In this document: piece by piece, positions 14,993 through 28,837 of the stretch
How the letters are laid out: every line of letters begins with the position of its first letter
Numbering within the stretch: the first letter of the stretch is position 1
Origin: Paraburkholderia sp. D15
GTDB taxonomy: Bacteria > Pseudomonadota > Gammaproteobacteria > Burkholderiales > Burkholderiaceae
Length of the DNA: 64,000 bases
Direction: 5' to 3'
Assembly (NCBI RefSeq): GCF_029910215.1
Contig: NZ_CP110395.1
Coordinates: forward strand, 4,340,001 to 4,404,000
Notes under the pieces: generated by a model
Seen by the model: only the letters and a program-made list of their open reading frames with translations
The model's database searches: none
Told to the model about the DNA's origin: nothing
Position numbers and translations under genes: made by a program

Positions 14993-17083
14993 TCAAGGTT
15001 TCTGCAACAACGCCTTCAAACTCGCGAGGCGGTCTTTCGGCGACATCGGCGCTTCGTCCGCCGTGGGCGGCGGCGCATCGTCGAGCAGCATTTCGGGGAT
15101 GAAGCGCGACGGCTCGCACACCACCGTCTCCCGCGCCCGCTTGCGCTTCTTGCACCAGTTCAGATGCAGACTGCGCTGCGCACGCGTGATCGCCACATAC
15201 ATCAACCGGCGCTCTTCCTCGATGCGCGCGTCGTCGATCGGTTCGTCGTCCGGGCCGCCGCGATGCGGCATGATCCCTTCCTCGACGCCCACCAGAAACA
15301 CGTGCGGATACTCCAGTCCCTTCGACGCATGCACCGTCGACAGCCGCACCGCATCGGGATCTTCCTCGCGGCCTTCGAGCATCGACATCAACGCGACGGT
15401 CTGGATCAAGCCGAGCAGATTCTTGCCGGTGTCGCCGAGACCGTCCGCCGTGTCGTAGCCGGTCGCCTCGCCGTTCTCCGCGCCCGCGGGCTCGGCCTTC
15501 GTGCCCTTGCGCTTGAGCCACTCCATGAACTCCAGCACGTTCTGCCACTTGGCCTGCGCCTGACGTTCGTCGAACGCGTCGTACAGGTAGGCCTCGTAGT
15601 GAATCGCGTCCATCAGTTCGTCGAGCAGCGGACCGGCGGCGTCCTTCTCCGCGCGATCGGTCAGGCGCTGCATGAAGTCGCAGAACACGCGCATCGGCTC
15701 GATCTGACGCGGCGACAGGCGCGCTTCGATGCCGCCCATGTACACCGCCTCGAACAGCGACACCTTCGCCTGGCCCGCGAACGAACCGAGCGCCTCCAGC
15801 GTGGTGTTACCGACGCCGCGTCGCGGCGTGGTGATCGCGCGGATGAACGCGGGATCGTCGTTGGCGTTGGCGATCAGCCGCAGATACGCGCAGATGTCCT
15901 TGATCTCGGCCTTGTCGAAGAACGACTGGCCGCCCGACAGCACGTACGGAATCCGCTCGCGACGCAGTACCTGTTCGAAGATGCGCGCCTGGAAATTGCC
16001 GCGATACAGGATCGCGTAGTCGCGGAAATTCGCGCGACGCTCGAACTTGTGCGCGGACAGCCGGAACACCACGGACTCGGCTTCGTGTTCCTCGTCATTG
16101 CAGGGCGTCACGGTGATCGTGTCGCCCATGCCGTGCTCGGACCACAGCTTCTTCTCGAACAGCTTCGGGTTGTTCGCGATCACATTGTTCGCGGCGGTCA
16201 GAATGCGCACCGTCGAACGGTAATTCTGTTCGAGCTTGATCAGATGCAGCTTCGGAAAATCCTTGCTGAGCTGGCCGAGGTTTTCGAGTGTGGCGCCGCG
16301 CCAGCCGTAGATCGCCTGGTCGTCGTCGCCGACGGCGGTGAACGCCGCGCGCTTGCCGGCCAGCAGCTTCACCAGTTCGTACTGGCACGCGTTGGTGTCC
16401 TGATACTCGTCGATCAGCAGATAGCGCAGCTTGTTCTGCCAGCGGTCGCGCACCTGCTCGTTCTTCTCGAAGAGTTCGGCGGGCAGCCGGATCAGATCGT
16501 CGAAATCGACCGCCTGATAAGCGTGCAGCGTCGCCACGTAATTACGGTAGACGATCGCGGCCTGGTGTTCGTCTTCGTTCGCCGCAATCGCAATCGCCTG
16601 TTCCGGCATGATCATGCCGTTCTTCCACAGCGAGATGATCGACTGGATCTTGCGGATGAAACCCTTGTCCGTCGAACCGACCTGCTCCTGGATCATGCCG
16701 AAGCAGTCGTCCGAATCCATGATCGAGAACTGCGGCTTCAGCCCGACGTGTTCGGCTTCCTGCCGCAAAATCTGCACGCCGAGCGAGTGGAAGGTACAGA
16801 CCGTCAACTGGTTGACGGGCACCTTGCGGCCTTCCTTGCCGGGCGTGGTGAGGGTCTTGCCCTCGAGCAGCTTGCCGACGCGCTCGCGCATTTCCAGCGC
16901 GGCCTTGTTCGTGAACGTGACGGCGGCGATGTGGCGCGGCTCGAAGCCCTTGGCCTCGATCAGGTGCGCGATCTTTTGCGTGATCACGCGCGTCTTGCCG
17001 CTGCCGGCGCCGGCGAGCACGAGACACGGACCGTCGAGATAACGGACCGCTTCACTTTGAGCGGGGTTCAGGCCTGCGGACAT
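14993..17083 (-). CDS. rep: ATP-dependent DNA helicase Rep (UvrD family)
   Basis: 696 residues. Walker A 'AGAGSGKT' near residue 28, motif II 'IDEYQDTN', motif III 'VGDDDQAIYGWRGA', motif IV 'LEQNYRS', and late motifs 'LSTVHASKGLEYPHVFLVG' and 'RRLMYVAITRAQRSL', all in the order of SF1A helicases. Length and the 'LNPAQSEAVRYLDGPCLVLAG' beginning match Rep. It unwinds DNA 3' to 5' and clears protein barriers ahead of the replisome. The frame stays open upstream to 18244, but that extension is GC-driven and overlaps another gene; ATG 17083 is the family start. Confidence 0.93.
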   Translation of the reverse strand: MSAGLNPAQSEAVRYLDGPCLVLAGAGSGKTRVITQKIAHLIEAKGFEPRHIAAVTFTNKAALEMRERVGKLLEGKTLTTPGKEGRKVPVNQLTVCTFHSLGVQILRQEAEHVGLKPQFSIMDSDDCFGMIQEQVGSTDKGFIRKIQSIISLWKNGMIMPEQAIAIAANEDEHQAAIVYRNYVATLHAYQAVDFDDLIRLPAELFEKNEQVRDRWQNKLRYLLIDEYQDTNACQYELVKLLAGKRAAFTAVGDDDQAIYGWRGATLENLGQLSKDFPKLHLIKLEQNYRSTVRILTAANNVIANNPKLFEKKLWSEHGMGDTITVTPCNDEEHEAESVVFRLSAHKFERRANFRDYAILYRGNFQARIFEQVLRRERIPYVLSGGQSFFDKAEIKDICAYLRLIANANDDPAFIRAITTPRRGVGNTTLEALGSFAGQAKVSLFEAVYMGGIEARLSPRQIEPMRVFCDFMQRLTDRAEKDAAGPLLDELMDAIHYEAYLYDAFDERQAQAKWQNVLEFMEWLKRKGTKAEPAGAENGEATGYDTADGLGDTGKNLLGLIQTVALMSMLEGREEDPDAVRLSTVHASKGLEYPHVFLVGVEEGIMPHRGGPDDEPIDDARIEEERRLMYVAITRAQRSLHLNWCKKRKRARETVVCEPSRFIPEMLLDDAPPPTADEAPMSPKDRLASLKALLQKP

Positions 17084-17252
17084 CGTGTGTGGATGGGTAA
17101 AACGGTTGAAAGCGGCGCCTGAAGACGGCGGTATGAAAACGGCGGCCGGTGGTTTCCGGTTGGCACGACCGGTTGCGCCGGCGGCTTTTACCTGCGCGCG
17201 GAGCGGACATCGAACCCGGCGGCCGGCGCCGGCCGGTGCTCGATGCTTTGGC

Positions 17253-17279
17253 AGCGCGACAGCGCGACAGCGCGACAGC
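17253..17279. repeat. Short tandem repeat (8-bp unit, three copies plus partial)
   Basis: AGCGCGAC occurs three times head to tail followed by AGC. It lies in the 438-bp stretch between rep and the oxidoreductase (17084-17521), which otherwise holds no gene I can support and presumably contains the two divergent promoters. Confidence 0.8.
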
Positions 17280-17521
17280 AAGCGGCTGGGGCGATGCCCC
17301 GCGAGCACGGCGGCGGCGGCACGAACACACGCGTCGCGAAGCGCTTTCGGCCTGCGGCCATTCGCGCGAGGAGCGATGTTAACACGGATGCAAACCCGTC
17401 CGCCCACGCCTTCGAGCGTCGGGTCCGGCGACGGACCGCCGCCCGAACATGCCACAATTGCAGCGTTGCGCGCCGACGCCGCGGTGGCCAGGCGGCGCGC
17501 CGTTTTTGCAGGAAGACACGC

Positions 17522-18571
17522 ATGTCCGCATCGCTGAAGATAGGTTTGATGGGTTACGGTTTCGCCGGCGCCACCTTTCACGCGCCGGTGATCGATCACT
17601 GCGGGCGCGCGAACGTCGCGGCCATCGCGACGGGGCGCCCCGACCAGGCGCTCGCCGACTATCCGCACGCGAAAGTGGTCGCCGATCTCGACGCGCTGCT
17701 CGCGCTCGACGAAATCGACTGCGTCGTGATCGCCACGCCGAACGACACGCACTTCGACCTTGCGCGCCGCACGCTGGAAGCGGGCAAGCATGTGGTGGTC
17801 GACAAACCGGTCACGCTCACCGCGGCCGACGCGCACACGCTCGCCAACATCGCGCTGGCGCGCGGCAAGCTGTTCGTGCCTTTCCACAACCGCCGCTGGG
17901 ACGGCGACTTCCTCACCGTGCGCGATCTGCTCGCGGGCGAAACGCTCGGACGCATCACGCAGTTCGAATCGCATTTCGACCGCTTCCGGCCGGAAGTGCG
18001 CCAACGCTGGCGCGAAGAGGCATCGCGCGGCGGCGGCTTGCTGTTCGACCTCGGACCGCATCTGATCGACCAGGCGCTCGCGCTGTTCGGCGCGCCGCAA
18101 ACCGTCTCGGCGACGGTGCGCGCGCATCGCGACGAAGCCGGCGCACCGGACTACGTGCACATCCAGCTCGGCTACGGCACCTTCGAAGTGGTGCTGCACG
18201 CGAGCGCGTTGACGGCGCTGCTCGCGCCGCGCTTCGCGATTCACGGCACGCGCGGCAGCTATGTGAAGTACGGGCTCGATACCCAGGAAGATCAGTTGAA
18301 GGCCGGTCTGCGCCCCGGCGACGAAGGCTTCGGCGCCGGCAACACGGATGGAACGCTACGCGTGCTGGAGAACGGCGCGGAAGTCGACCAGGCATTACCG
18401 ACGCGTAATGGAGATTACGTCGGCTTCTATGTCGCGCTGGCCGATGCGATCCAGAACGGCGTGAAATTCCCGGTCAGCGCGCAGGATGCGGTCGACGTCA
18501 TGACGGTTATCGAACTCGCGGCTCGCAGTTCTGAAGAAGGTCTTCGTTTGCCGTTCGAACGCATTCGGTAA
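17522..18571 (+). CDS. Gfo/Idh/MocA family NAD(P)-dependent oxidoreductase
   Basis: 349 residues from ATG 17522 (AGGAAG 17509-17514). N-terminal Rossmann motif 'GLMGYGFAGATFHAPVI', then 'IATPNDTHFDLA' and the family 'DKP' triad ('VVVDKPVTLT'). The C-terminal domain begins with 'HNRRWDGDFLTV' and has 'GGGLLFDLGPHLIDQA' with the catalytic-type His. The opening motif is like that of YdgJ/IolW-type sugar or inositol dehydrogenases, but the substrate cannot be fixed from sequence. Probably cytoplasmic and monocistronic. Confidence 0.85.
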   Translation: MSASLKIGLMGYGFAGATFHAPVIDHCGRANVAAIATGRPDQALADYPHAKVVADLDALLALDEIDCVVIATPNDTHFDLARRTLEAGKHVVVDKPVTLTAADAHTLANIALARGKLFVPFHNRRWDGDFLTVRDLLAGETLGRITQFESHFDRFRPEVRQRWREEASRGGGLLFDLGPHLIDQALALFGAPQTVSATVRAHRDEAGAPDYVHIQLGYGTFEVVLHASALTALLAPRFAIHGTRGSYVKYGLDTQEDQLKAGLRPGDEGFGAGNTDGTLRVLENGAEVDQALPTRNGDYVGFYVALADAIQNGVKFPVSAQDAVDVMTVIELAARSSEEGLRLPFERIR

Positions 18572-18790
18572 AAGGGTTTGGCGGTTTGTCCACTCATGAC
18601 AGGCAAATCGTCCGCGACGGTCTGTGTACCAAAAACGGACCATGCGCAAGTCCCCGCCTCGACCGTCACTGACAAGCCCGAAAGGAACATAACGTTACAA
18701 ATAAGCGCGTCGCGCGGGTCAGCGCGAACGCGCGGTCATCCGTTGCTACCCCGGTAGCACCAGAAAACGACAACGACTTCCGGAGAGTCC

Positions 18791-19144
18791 ATGCCCCGTA
18801 TCATTCGCGCAGTTGCAGCATGCGCTTTGCTCAGTTCGCTCGCCGCCTGCGTGGTGGCGCCTCAACAACCGGCGCCGGCCCCGCGCCCGAACCCGCAGCA
18901 GATCGCGTATGAGCGTCTGCATCAGGTCGACGGCCGCATCGACAATCTGAGCCGCCGCATCGACGCTCACGTCAATCAAGGCTACTACCCGCCCCCGCAA
19001 GGCGGCGCGCTGCATCATCGTCTCGACGTGATCCGTCAGGAAGCGCACGACATGGCTGCGCAACACGGCGGCGGTCTGTCCGGCGACGAACAGCGCGTGC
19101 TGAACCAGGAGCTGGACAACGCGGCTCACGCCATCGGCGAATAA
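18791..19144 (+). CDS. Small lipoprotein of unknown function
   Basis: 117 residues. Signal peptide of about 19 residues with lipobox 'LAAC' (Cys20), so the mature protein is lipid-anchored. A Pro/Ala/Gln-rich linker leads into an amphipathic helical region ('RIDNLSRRIDAHVNQGYY' then 'RLDVIRQEAHDMAAQHGG'), possibly a coiled coil. Good RBS (GGAG at 18781-18784). A strong terminator follows at 19207. I do not recognise a named family. The 219 bp before it contain only its promoter region. Confidence 0.75.
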   Translation: MPRIIRAVAACALLSSLAACVVAPQQPAPAPRPNPQQIAYERLHQVDGRIDNLSRRIDAHVNQGYYPPPQGGALHHRLDVIRQEAHDMAAQHGGGLSGDEQRVLNQELDNAAHAIGE

Positions 19145-19206
19145 TCGCGCCAGGTCGGGCCGAGTCGCGTCGAATCTGCCCGGACGTCGGGCGACGCAAC
19201 ATCCAG

Positions 19207-19240
19207 AAAAGCGCGGGCATCACGTCCCGCGCTTTTTTTT
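19207..19240 (+). terminator. Intrinsic terminator after the lipoprotein gene
   Basis: GCGCGGG / CCCGCGC stem (extended by AAAA/TTTT pairs) with an 8-nt loop, followed by a run of eight T. Confidence 0.9.
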
Positions 19241-19292
19241 CGATAGGCGCAAAGGCGCTCAGCCAGACGCCACGCGGCTCGCGCGCCTTAAT

Positions 19293-19321
19293 TTGACAAG
19301 CTCGGGGGCGTCGCGTACATT
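19293..19321 (+). promoter_or_regulatory. Sigma70 promoter of the gcv operon
   Basis: A perfect -35 TTGACA (19293-19298) and a -10 TACATT (19316-19321) are separated by exactly 17 bp. Predicted start near 19328, right at the 5' edge of the glycine riboswitch. Confidence 0.8.
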
Positions 19322-19330
19322 CGCCGCACG

Positions 19331-19600
19331 CGTCGGGAGAGCGCGCTGGCCGCTGAAAATCGCAGGCCGCGCCGCCGAAGGGGCACACCCGCAAACTCTC
19401 AGGCAAAAGGACCGACCGCGTCGAAAAACCCGCCTTCGTGCAGCGTTTTTCGCACTCTGGAGAGCGGCAGTAGCCATCTGCATCGCATACGTCGAGCAGA
19501 TCGTCGGCAAGCTGCCCACCGAAGGGGCGCGCGTACACCGTGACCAGCCACGCAAGGCTGCACGGCGGCGCAATCTCTCAGGTATCGAGGACAGAGGGGT
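19331..19600 (+). ncRNA. Tandem glycine riboswitch
   Basis: Two aptamers in series. The first (about 19331-19425) has GGGAGAG, CCGAAGGGGCA, then CTCTCAGGCAAAAGGACCGA. The second (about 19454-19600) has CTGGAGAG, ACCGAAGGGGCGCGCG, then CTCTCAGGTATCGAGGACAG. These are the conserved cores of the glycine riboswitch, in the usual cooperative tandem form. It precedes gcvTHP, which degrades glycine, so ligand binding is expected to turn the operon on. Confidence 0.95.
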
Positions 19601-19619
19601 CATGTATCGCCACGCTCGC

Positions 19620-19660
19620 AGGCATCCAGCCGCGAGGCGTCGCGCCGCATGGCCTTTTTT
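19620..19660 (+). terminator. Probable expression-platform terminator of the glycine riboswitch
   Basis: A long GC-rich imperfect stem centred on CGCGA-GGCG-TCGCG with outer AGGC/GCCT pairing ends in six T, 20 bp after the second aptamer and 25 bp before the gcvT start. This is where a ligand-controlled terminator would lie in an ON switch. Confidence 0.65.
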
Positions 19661-19684
19661 GTTTCGCGAGACGCCCGAGGCCCC

Positions 19685-20803
19685 ATGACCGAACTCAAAC
19701 ACACCCCGCTCCACGCCACCCATCGCGCGCTCAACGCCCGCATGGTCGACTTCGGCGGCTGGGACATGCCCGTCAACTACGGCTCGCAGATCGAAGAACA
19801 CCGCGCGGTGCGCACCGACGCCGGCATGTTCGACGTCTCGCACATGTGCGTGGTCGATTTCACCGGCGAGCGCGTGCGCGCATTCTTCGAATATGCGTTG
19901 GCCAACAACGTCGGCAAGCTGCAAACGCCGGGCCGCGCGCTCTACTCCTGTCTGCTGAACCCGAACGGCGGCGTGATCGACGATCTGATCGTCTATTACT
20001 TCGGCGAGGACCACTTCCGCGTGGTCGTCAACGCCGGCACCGCCGACAAAGACATCGCCTGGTTCGGCCAGCTCAATGCCGAAGGCAGCTTCGGCCTGAC
20101 CATCACGCCGCGTCGCGATTACGCGATCGTCGCCGTGCAAGGCCCGAACGCGCGCGAGAAAGTCTGGCAAACCGTGCCGGCCGCGCGCGCCGCCACCGAG
20201 GCCCTGAAGCCGTTCAACGCCGCCCGCATCGAAGACACGCCGTTCGGCGAACTCACCGTGGCCCGCACCGGCTACACCGGTGAAGACGGTTTCGAAATCA
20301 TCGTCCCGGCCGGGCATGTGGACGCGCTATGGAACGCGCTGCAGGCGCAAGGCGTGCGCCCGGCCGGTCTCGGCGCACGCGACACGCTGCGTCTCGAAGC
20401 CGGCATGAATCTGTACGGCCAGGACATGGACGACAACGTGTCGCCGCTCGACGCGGGCCTCGCCTGGACCGTCGACCTCGCCTCGCCGCGCGCCTTCGTC
20501 GGCAAGGGCCGGCTCGAAGCGGACGGCGCGCGGGCCGCGTTCGTCGGCCTGATCCTGCAGAAGGAAAACGGCAAGGCGGCAGGCGTGCTGCGTGCTCATC
20601 AAAAAGTCGTCACGCCGCAAGGCGAAGGCGAGATCACCAGCGGCACGTTTTCGCCGACCATGCAGGAATCGATCGCCTTCGCGCGCGTGCCCAAGGGCGT
20701 GCAGCCGGGCGACATCGTTCACGTGCAGATTCGCGACAAAAACGTCCCGGCAAGCGTGGTAAAACTGCCGTTCGTGCGCAACGGCAAAGTGCTCGCGGTT
20801 TAA
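19685..20803 (+). CDS. gcvT: Glycine cleavage system T protein (aminomethyltransferase)
   Basis: 372 residues from ATG 19685; an in-frame extension upstream runs into the riboswitch terminator and is not used. Transfers the methylene group from aminomethyl-lipoyl-GcvH to tetrahydrofolate, releasing ammonia. Motifs include '[20 protein letters not shown]', 'AGMFDVSHM', 'GPNAREK', '[12 protein letters not shown]' and '[21 protein letters not shown]', covering the folate-binding domain. First gene of gcvTHP, under the tandem riboswitch. Confidence 0.97.
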   Translation: MTELKHTPLHATHRALNARMVDFGGWDMPVNYGSQIEEHRAVRTDAGMFDVSHMCVVDFTGERVRAFFEYALANNVGKLQTPGRALYSCLLNPNGGVIDDLIVYYFGEDHFRVVVNAGTADKDIAWFGQLNAEGSFGLTITPRRDYAIVAVQGPNAREKVWQTVPAARAATEALKPFNAARIEDTPFGELTVARTGYTGEDGFEIIVPAGHVDALWNALQAQGVRPAGLGARDTLRLEAGMNLYGQDMDDNVSPLDAGLAWTVDLASPRAFVGKGRLEADGARAAFVGLILQKENGKAAGVLRAHQKVVTPQGEGEITSGTFSPTMQESIAFARVPKGVQPGDIVHVQIRDKNVPASVVKLPFVRNGKVLAV

Positions 20804-20866
20804 GCCCACCGGCGCGTACGTTCTCCCCCAATCCAGTTACCACCGAATCACGCATAGGAGCATCCA

Positions 20867-21247
20867 ATGAGCATCCCGGCCGATCTGAAATACACCGAAT
20901 CGCACGAATGGGTCCGCACCGAAGCGGACGGCACGCTGACCGTCGGCATTACCGACCATGCGCAGGCAGCGCTCGGCGACATCGTCTTCCTCGAAGTCCA
21001 GACGCTGAATAAATCCGCCAACGCCGGCGACCCGGTCGCGGTGATCGAATCGGTGAAAGCCGCTTCCGATATTTACGCGCCGGTATCGGGCGAAGTCATC
21101 GAGCAGAACGGCGAAGTGATCGACGAGCCCGAGCTGGTCAACAGCGAGCCGTACGACAGCTGGCTGTTCAAGATCAAGCCGGCGGCCGGCGCCTCGCATG
21201 ACCGTTTGATGGACGCCGACGCATACGCGAAATTGATCGGCTCCTGA
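20867..21247 (+). CDS. gcvH: Glycine cleavage system H protein (lipoyl carrier)
   Basis: 126 residues. The lipoyl attachment Lys is K64 in '[18 protein letters not shown]'. Standard length and fold; shuttles the aminomethyl group between GcvP and GcvT. It lies 63 bp after gcvT and 71 bp before gcvP; no separate promoter is evident. Confidence 0.97.
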   Translation: MSIPADLKYTESHEWVRTEADGTLTVGITDHAQAALGDIVFLEVQTLNKSANAGDPVAVIESVKAASDIYAPVSGEVIEQNGEVIDEPELVNSEPYDSWLFKIKPAAGASHDRLMDADAYAKLIGS

Positions 21248-21318
21248 TTCATCTTTACGTTTAAATCGTCAGGTGCGGCGGCCGCGAGGCATGGCGCGCC
21301 GCACCGCCAGGAACACCC

Positions 21319-24255
<2,937 letters not shown>

Positions 24256-24270
24256 GCGTGGCGTGCGCCG

Positions 24271-24302
24271 CGCGGCGCCTGCGGCGGTAAGCAGGCGCCG
24301 CG
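24271..24302 (+). terminator. GC-rich hairpin after gcvP
   Basis: A perfect 12-bp stem (CGCGGCGCCTGC / GCAGGCGCCGCG) with an 8-nt loop starts 16 bp after the gcvP stop. No T-run follows, so it may act as an mRNA 3'-end stabiliser or a Rho-assisted stop and not as a classical terminator. Confidence 0.5.
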
Positions 24303-24382
24303 CGGTTGCGCCGCCCGTCCTGTCGCGACTGGCCGCAAACGGCTAACATCACACACCGAATCAGCCTAACGAGGAGTTTCGC

Positions 24383-25516
24383 ATGGCGCGACAGGTGCGA
24401 TCGATGCATAGCCGAACCAGTATCAGGCAAGCACAAAGAACATGGCAGCAGACCTGCGCGTTCGCGCTGGCGGGCGCGGCCTTGCTGCTGCCGCTGCGGC
24501 AGGCGCAGGCGGCGATGAATTTCTGCGCGGCGCCCGCGCTGCAAACCAGCGAACGCACGAACGCCGATCCCGGCGTGAAGGCGCTGGTCGGCAACGTGCA
24601 GGCGCATCTGAACGATGCGCCGCATGCGCTCGCGAAGCTGCACACCGAAGGCACGCTGCCGCACGAAGGCATTCACGACCAGAGCGTCGAAGCGGAGAAG
24701 GATCTCGACCTGCTGCGCGATGCCGCGCTGGCGTGGCGCGCGACCAGCGACGACCGGTATCTGAAGCTCGTCGACCGGTTGCTGTACGCGTGGGTGACGA
24801 CCTACCAGCCCAGCTTCAATCCGATCGACGAAACGCATTTCGAAGGCCTGATTCTCGCGTACGACATGACCGCCAGCGCGCTGCCCGTGAAGACGCGCAA
24901 TGCGTCGATGGCGTTCCTGACGAAACTCGCGAACGGTTACATCGGTCAGATCGACGCGCAGCCGCGCCCGCTGAAAGGCACGTTCCGCAACAACTGGCAG
25001 AGTCACCGCATCAAGCTGATCGCGATGGCCGCGTTCACGCTCGATAACCGCAAGATGATCAACGCGGCGCAGCGGCTGTTCGTCGAGCATATCGGCGACA
25101 ACATCGCACCGGACGGTTCGACGATCGATTTCAGCGAACGCGATGCGCTGCACTACGTGACCTACGATCTGCAACCGCTCGTCACCGCCGCGCTGGCCGC
25201 GCGCCGCCACAACCGCAACTGGTTGCCGGAGAAGGGCGCGAACGGGGCATCGCTACAAGCCGCGTTGAACTGGCTCACGCCGTACGCCACCGGCAGCAAG
25301 ACCCACGAAGAATTCGTGCATTCGAGCGTTCCGTTCGATGCCAAACGTCGCGAAGCCGGCTTGCCCGGCTATTCGGGTCAGTGGGACCCGAAGAACGCGA
25401 CGGAACTGTTTCACCTGGCGGCGCGTCTCGATGGACGCTATACGCCGATCGCGCTACAGCTCGCACCGACGCCGCCCGCGTGGCTCGCCGTGTGTTTGCC
25501 GCTGCCGGCGCGATAA
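24383..25516 (+). CDS. Secreted alginate-lyase-family protein
   Basis: 377 residues with an N-terminal signal peptide (long positive n-region, core '[14 protein letters not shown]', cleavage likely after AQA near residue 43) and a clean RBS (GAGGAG 24371-24376). The mature part is alpha-helical and carries '[16 protein letters not shown]', close to the NNxH-type motif of the PL5 alginate lyase (alpha/alpha toroid) fold; downstream '[23 protein letters not shown]' with a central Tyr also fits. Periplasmic polysaccharide lyase activity is plausible, exact substrate unknown. It is placed between gcvP and sdaA, unrelated in function. Confidence 0.7.
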   Translation: MARQVRSMHSRTSIRQAQRTWQQTCAFALAGAALLLPLRQAQAAMNFCAAPALQTSERTNADPGVKALVGNVQAHLNDAPHALAKLHTEGTLPHEGIHDQSVEAEKDLDLLRDAALAWRATSDDRYLKLVDRLLYAWVTTYQPSFNPIDETHFEGLILAYDMTASALPVKTRNASMAFLTKLANGYIGQIDAQPRPLKGTFRNNWQSHRIKLIAMAAFTLDNRKMINAAQRLFVEHIGDNIAPDGSTIDFSERDALHYVTYDLQPLVTAALAARRHNRNWLPEKGANGASLQAALNWLTPYATGSKTHEEFVHSSVPFDAKRREAGLPGYSGQWDPKNATELFHLAARLDGRYTPIALQLAPTPPAWLAVCLPLPAR

Positions 25517-25545
25517 AACTTCTATTTCATTGGCAGGGAGCAGTA

Positions 25546-26934
<1,389 letters not shown>

Positions 26935-27014
26935 TGCTTTGACGCTCGACGCTTTGACGCGGCCGGCGCGCCTTACCTGATCGAACTTAAGCACTGTCTG
27001 GAGGCTTCATCGCA

Positions 27015-28739
27015 ATGTCGCAGCCGAATGCTCCCGTTTCAGATTCCGGCGCTGCCCGTACCACGGGCGCGCGACTTATCGTCGATGCGTTACTCACGCA
27101 TGGCGTCGAACGTGTTTTCTGCGTGCCCGGCGAGAGCTTTCTCGCGGTGCTGGATTCGCTGCACGACGAGACCGAACGGATTCAGACCATCGTGTGCCGT
27201 CACGAGGCCGGTGCCGCGAACATGGCCGAGGCGGTCGGCAAGCTGACCGGCCGTCCCGGCGTCGCGATCGTCACGCGCGGGCCGGGCGCCACGCATGCGT
27301 CGATCGGCGTGCATACCGCGTTTCAGGACTCCACGCCGATGATCCTGCTGATCGGCCAATGCGCGCGCGAGCATCTGGATCGCGAGGCTTTTCAGGAGAT
27401 CGACTACCGGCGCATGTTCGGCCAGATGGCGAAGTGGGTCGCGCAGATCGACGATCCGAAGCGCATTCCCGAGTATCTGAGTCATGCGTTCCACACGGCG
27501 ACGTCGGGCCGCCCCGGGCCCGTGGTGTTGTCGCTGCCGGAAGACGTATTGAGCGACGCGTGCGACGCCGTGGCCGGCGCGCCGGCTTATCAGCGCGTGG
27601 CGGCGTCGCCGTCGACGGTGCAGATCGAGCGCTTGCGGCAGTTGCTGGAAGGCGCGAAACGGCCGATGGTGATCGCGGGCGGCAGCGGCTGGAGCGCCGA
27701 AGCCTGCGCGAATTTCCAGCGCTTTATCGAAGCGTGGCAGTTGCCGGTGGGCCTCGCATTCCGCTTCCAGGACACGCTCGACAACGAGCACCCGAACTAC
27801 GCGGGCGATGTCGGCCTCGGCATCAATCCGGCGCTCGCGCAGCGCATCCGCGATGCCGATCTGTTGCTGGCGATCGGCCCGCGCCTGGGCGAGGCGACCA
27901 CGAACGGCTACACGCTGCTCGACATTCCGAAGACGCGTCAGACGCTCGTTCACGTGCATCAAGGCGCGGAGGAATTGGGACGCGTGTATGCGGCGGATCT
28001 GCCGATCGTCTCCGGCATGCCGGAACTGGCGGCGCTGCTCGCCGCACTGAAGCCTGCGTCCGACACACTGGCGTGGAGCGGGGCGGCGCAGGACGCACAT
28101 CGCGCGTATCTGGAATGGCGCACGCCACGTCCGGTTCCCGGCGACGTGCAGATGGGCGAAGTCATCCAGCAACTCCGCGCGCACCTGCCGGACGACGCGA
28201 TTCTGACGAACGGCGCGGGCAATTACGCGACGTGGCTGCATCGTCATTTTTCGTATCGGCACTATCGCTCGCAACTTGCGCCGACGAGTGGCGCGATGGG
28301 CTACGGCGTGCCGGCGGCGATCGCGGCGAAGTCGCTGTATCCGGATCGGGCGGTGGTCGCGCTCGCCGGCGACGGCTGCTTCATGATGTCCGCGCAGGAA
28401 CTCGCGACCGCGATGCAATACGACCTGCACGTGCTGTTCATCGTCGTGAACAACAGCCACTTCGGCACGATCCGGATGCATCAGGAGCGGCACTATCCGG
28501 GACGCGTGCACGGCACGGGATTGACCAATCCTGACTTCGCGGCGTTCGCGCGCTCGTTCGGCGCGCACGGCGAAACGGTGGAGCGCACGGAGGAGTTTCT
28601 GCCGGCGCTGCAACGCGCGATGGCGGCCAAGCGCGCGGCGGTGATCGAGATTCGCATGCCGCAGGAGGCGAGTACGCCGGGTGCGACGCTGGAGCAGATT
28701 CGCGAGCAGGGGAGGAAGCTGCGGTCCGCTGCCAGCTAG
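27015..28739 (+). CDS. Acetolactate-synthase-like thiamine diphosphate enzyme
   Basis: 574 residues with RBS GGAGG (27000-27004). N-terminal ThDP pyrimidine domain 'LIVDALLTHGVERVFCVPGESFLAVLD' with the catalytic Glu in 'CRHEAGAANMAEA'; central FAD-like domain; C-terminal pyrophosphate domain with 'GDGCFMMSAQELATAMQYDL' then 'VVNNSHFGTIR' (GDG-x24-NN motif). This is the IlvB-like family, but no small regulatory subunit follows and 'FRFQDTLDNEHPNYAGDVGLG' is typical of non-biosynthetic paralogues. The substrate cannot be assigned. It faces the alkylamine operon convergently with 98 bp between. Confidence 0.85.
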   Translation: MSQPNAPVSDSGAARTTGARLIVDALLTHGVERVFCVPGESFLAVLDSLHDETERIQTIVCRHEAGAANMAEAVGKLTGRPGVAIVTRGPGATHASIGVHTAFQDSTPMILLIGQCAREHLDREAFQEIDYRRMFGQMAKWVAQIDDPKRIPEYLSHAFHTATSGRPGPVVLSLPEDVLSDACDAVAGAPAYQRVAASPSTVQIERLRQLLEGAKRPMVIAGGSGWSAEACANFQRFIEAWQLPVGLAFRFQDTLDNEHPNYAGDVGLGINPALAQRIRDADLLLAIGPRLGEATTNGYTLLDIPKTRQTLVHVHQGAEELGRVYAADLPIVSGMPELAALLAALKPASDTLAWSGAAQDAHRAYLEWRTPRPVPGDVQMGEVIQQLRAHLPDDAILTNGAGNYATWLHRHFSYRHYRSQLAPTSGAMGYGVPAAIAAKSLYPDRAVVALAGDGCFMMSAQELATAMQYDLHVLFIVVNNSHFGTIRMHQERHYPGRVHGTGLTNPDFAAFARSFGAHGETVERTEEFLPALQRAMAAKRAAVIEIRMPQEASTPGATLEQIREQGRKLRSAAS

Positions 28740-28837
28740 TCCACGGCCATGGCGAACCGCGACTGTCATGTCGCCGTTCGGCACGGCATCGCCGAACGCG
28801 ATTCGACAATTCAGGCCACGAAGCGACGCCCGCGGCA

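Noticed and set aside
14984..17122. Long plus-strand frame opposite rep
   Set aside because: Low-complexity Arg/Leu/His composition and full overlap with the well-supported Rep helicase.
17253..17279. CRISPR-like array
   Set aside because: The units are 8 bp, contiguous and without spacers; a simple tandem repeat.
17084..18244. N-terminal extension of rep to 1083 residues
   Set aside because: The extra sequence overlaps the oxidoreductase gene, has no domain, and Rep proteins begin at the ATG 17083.
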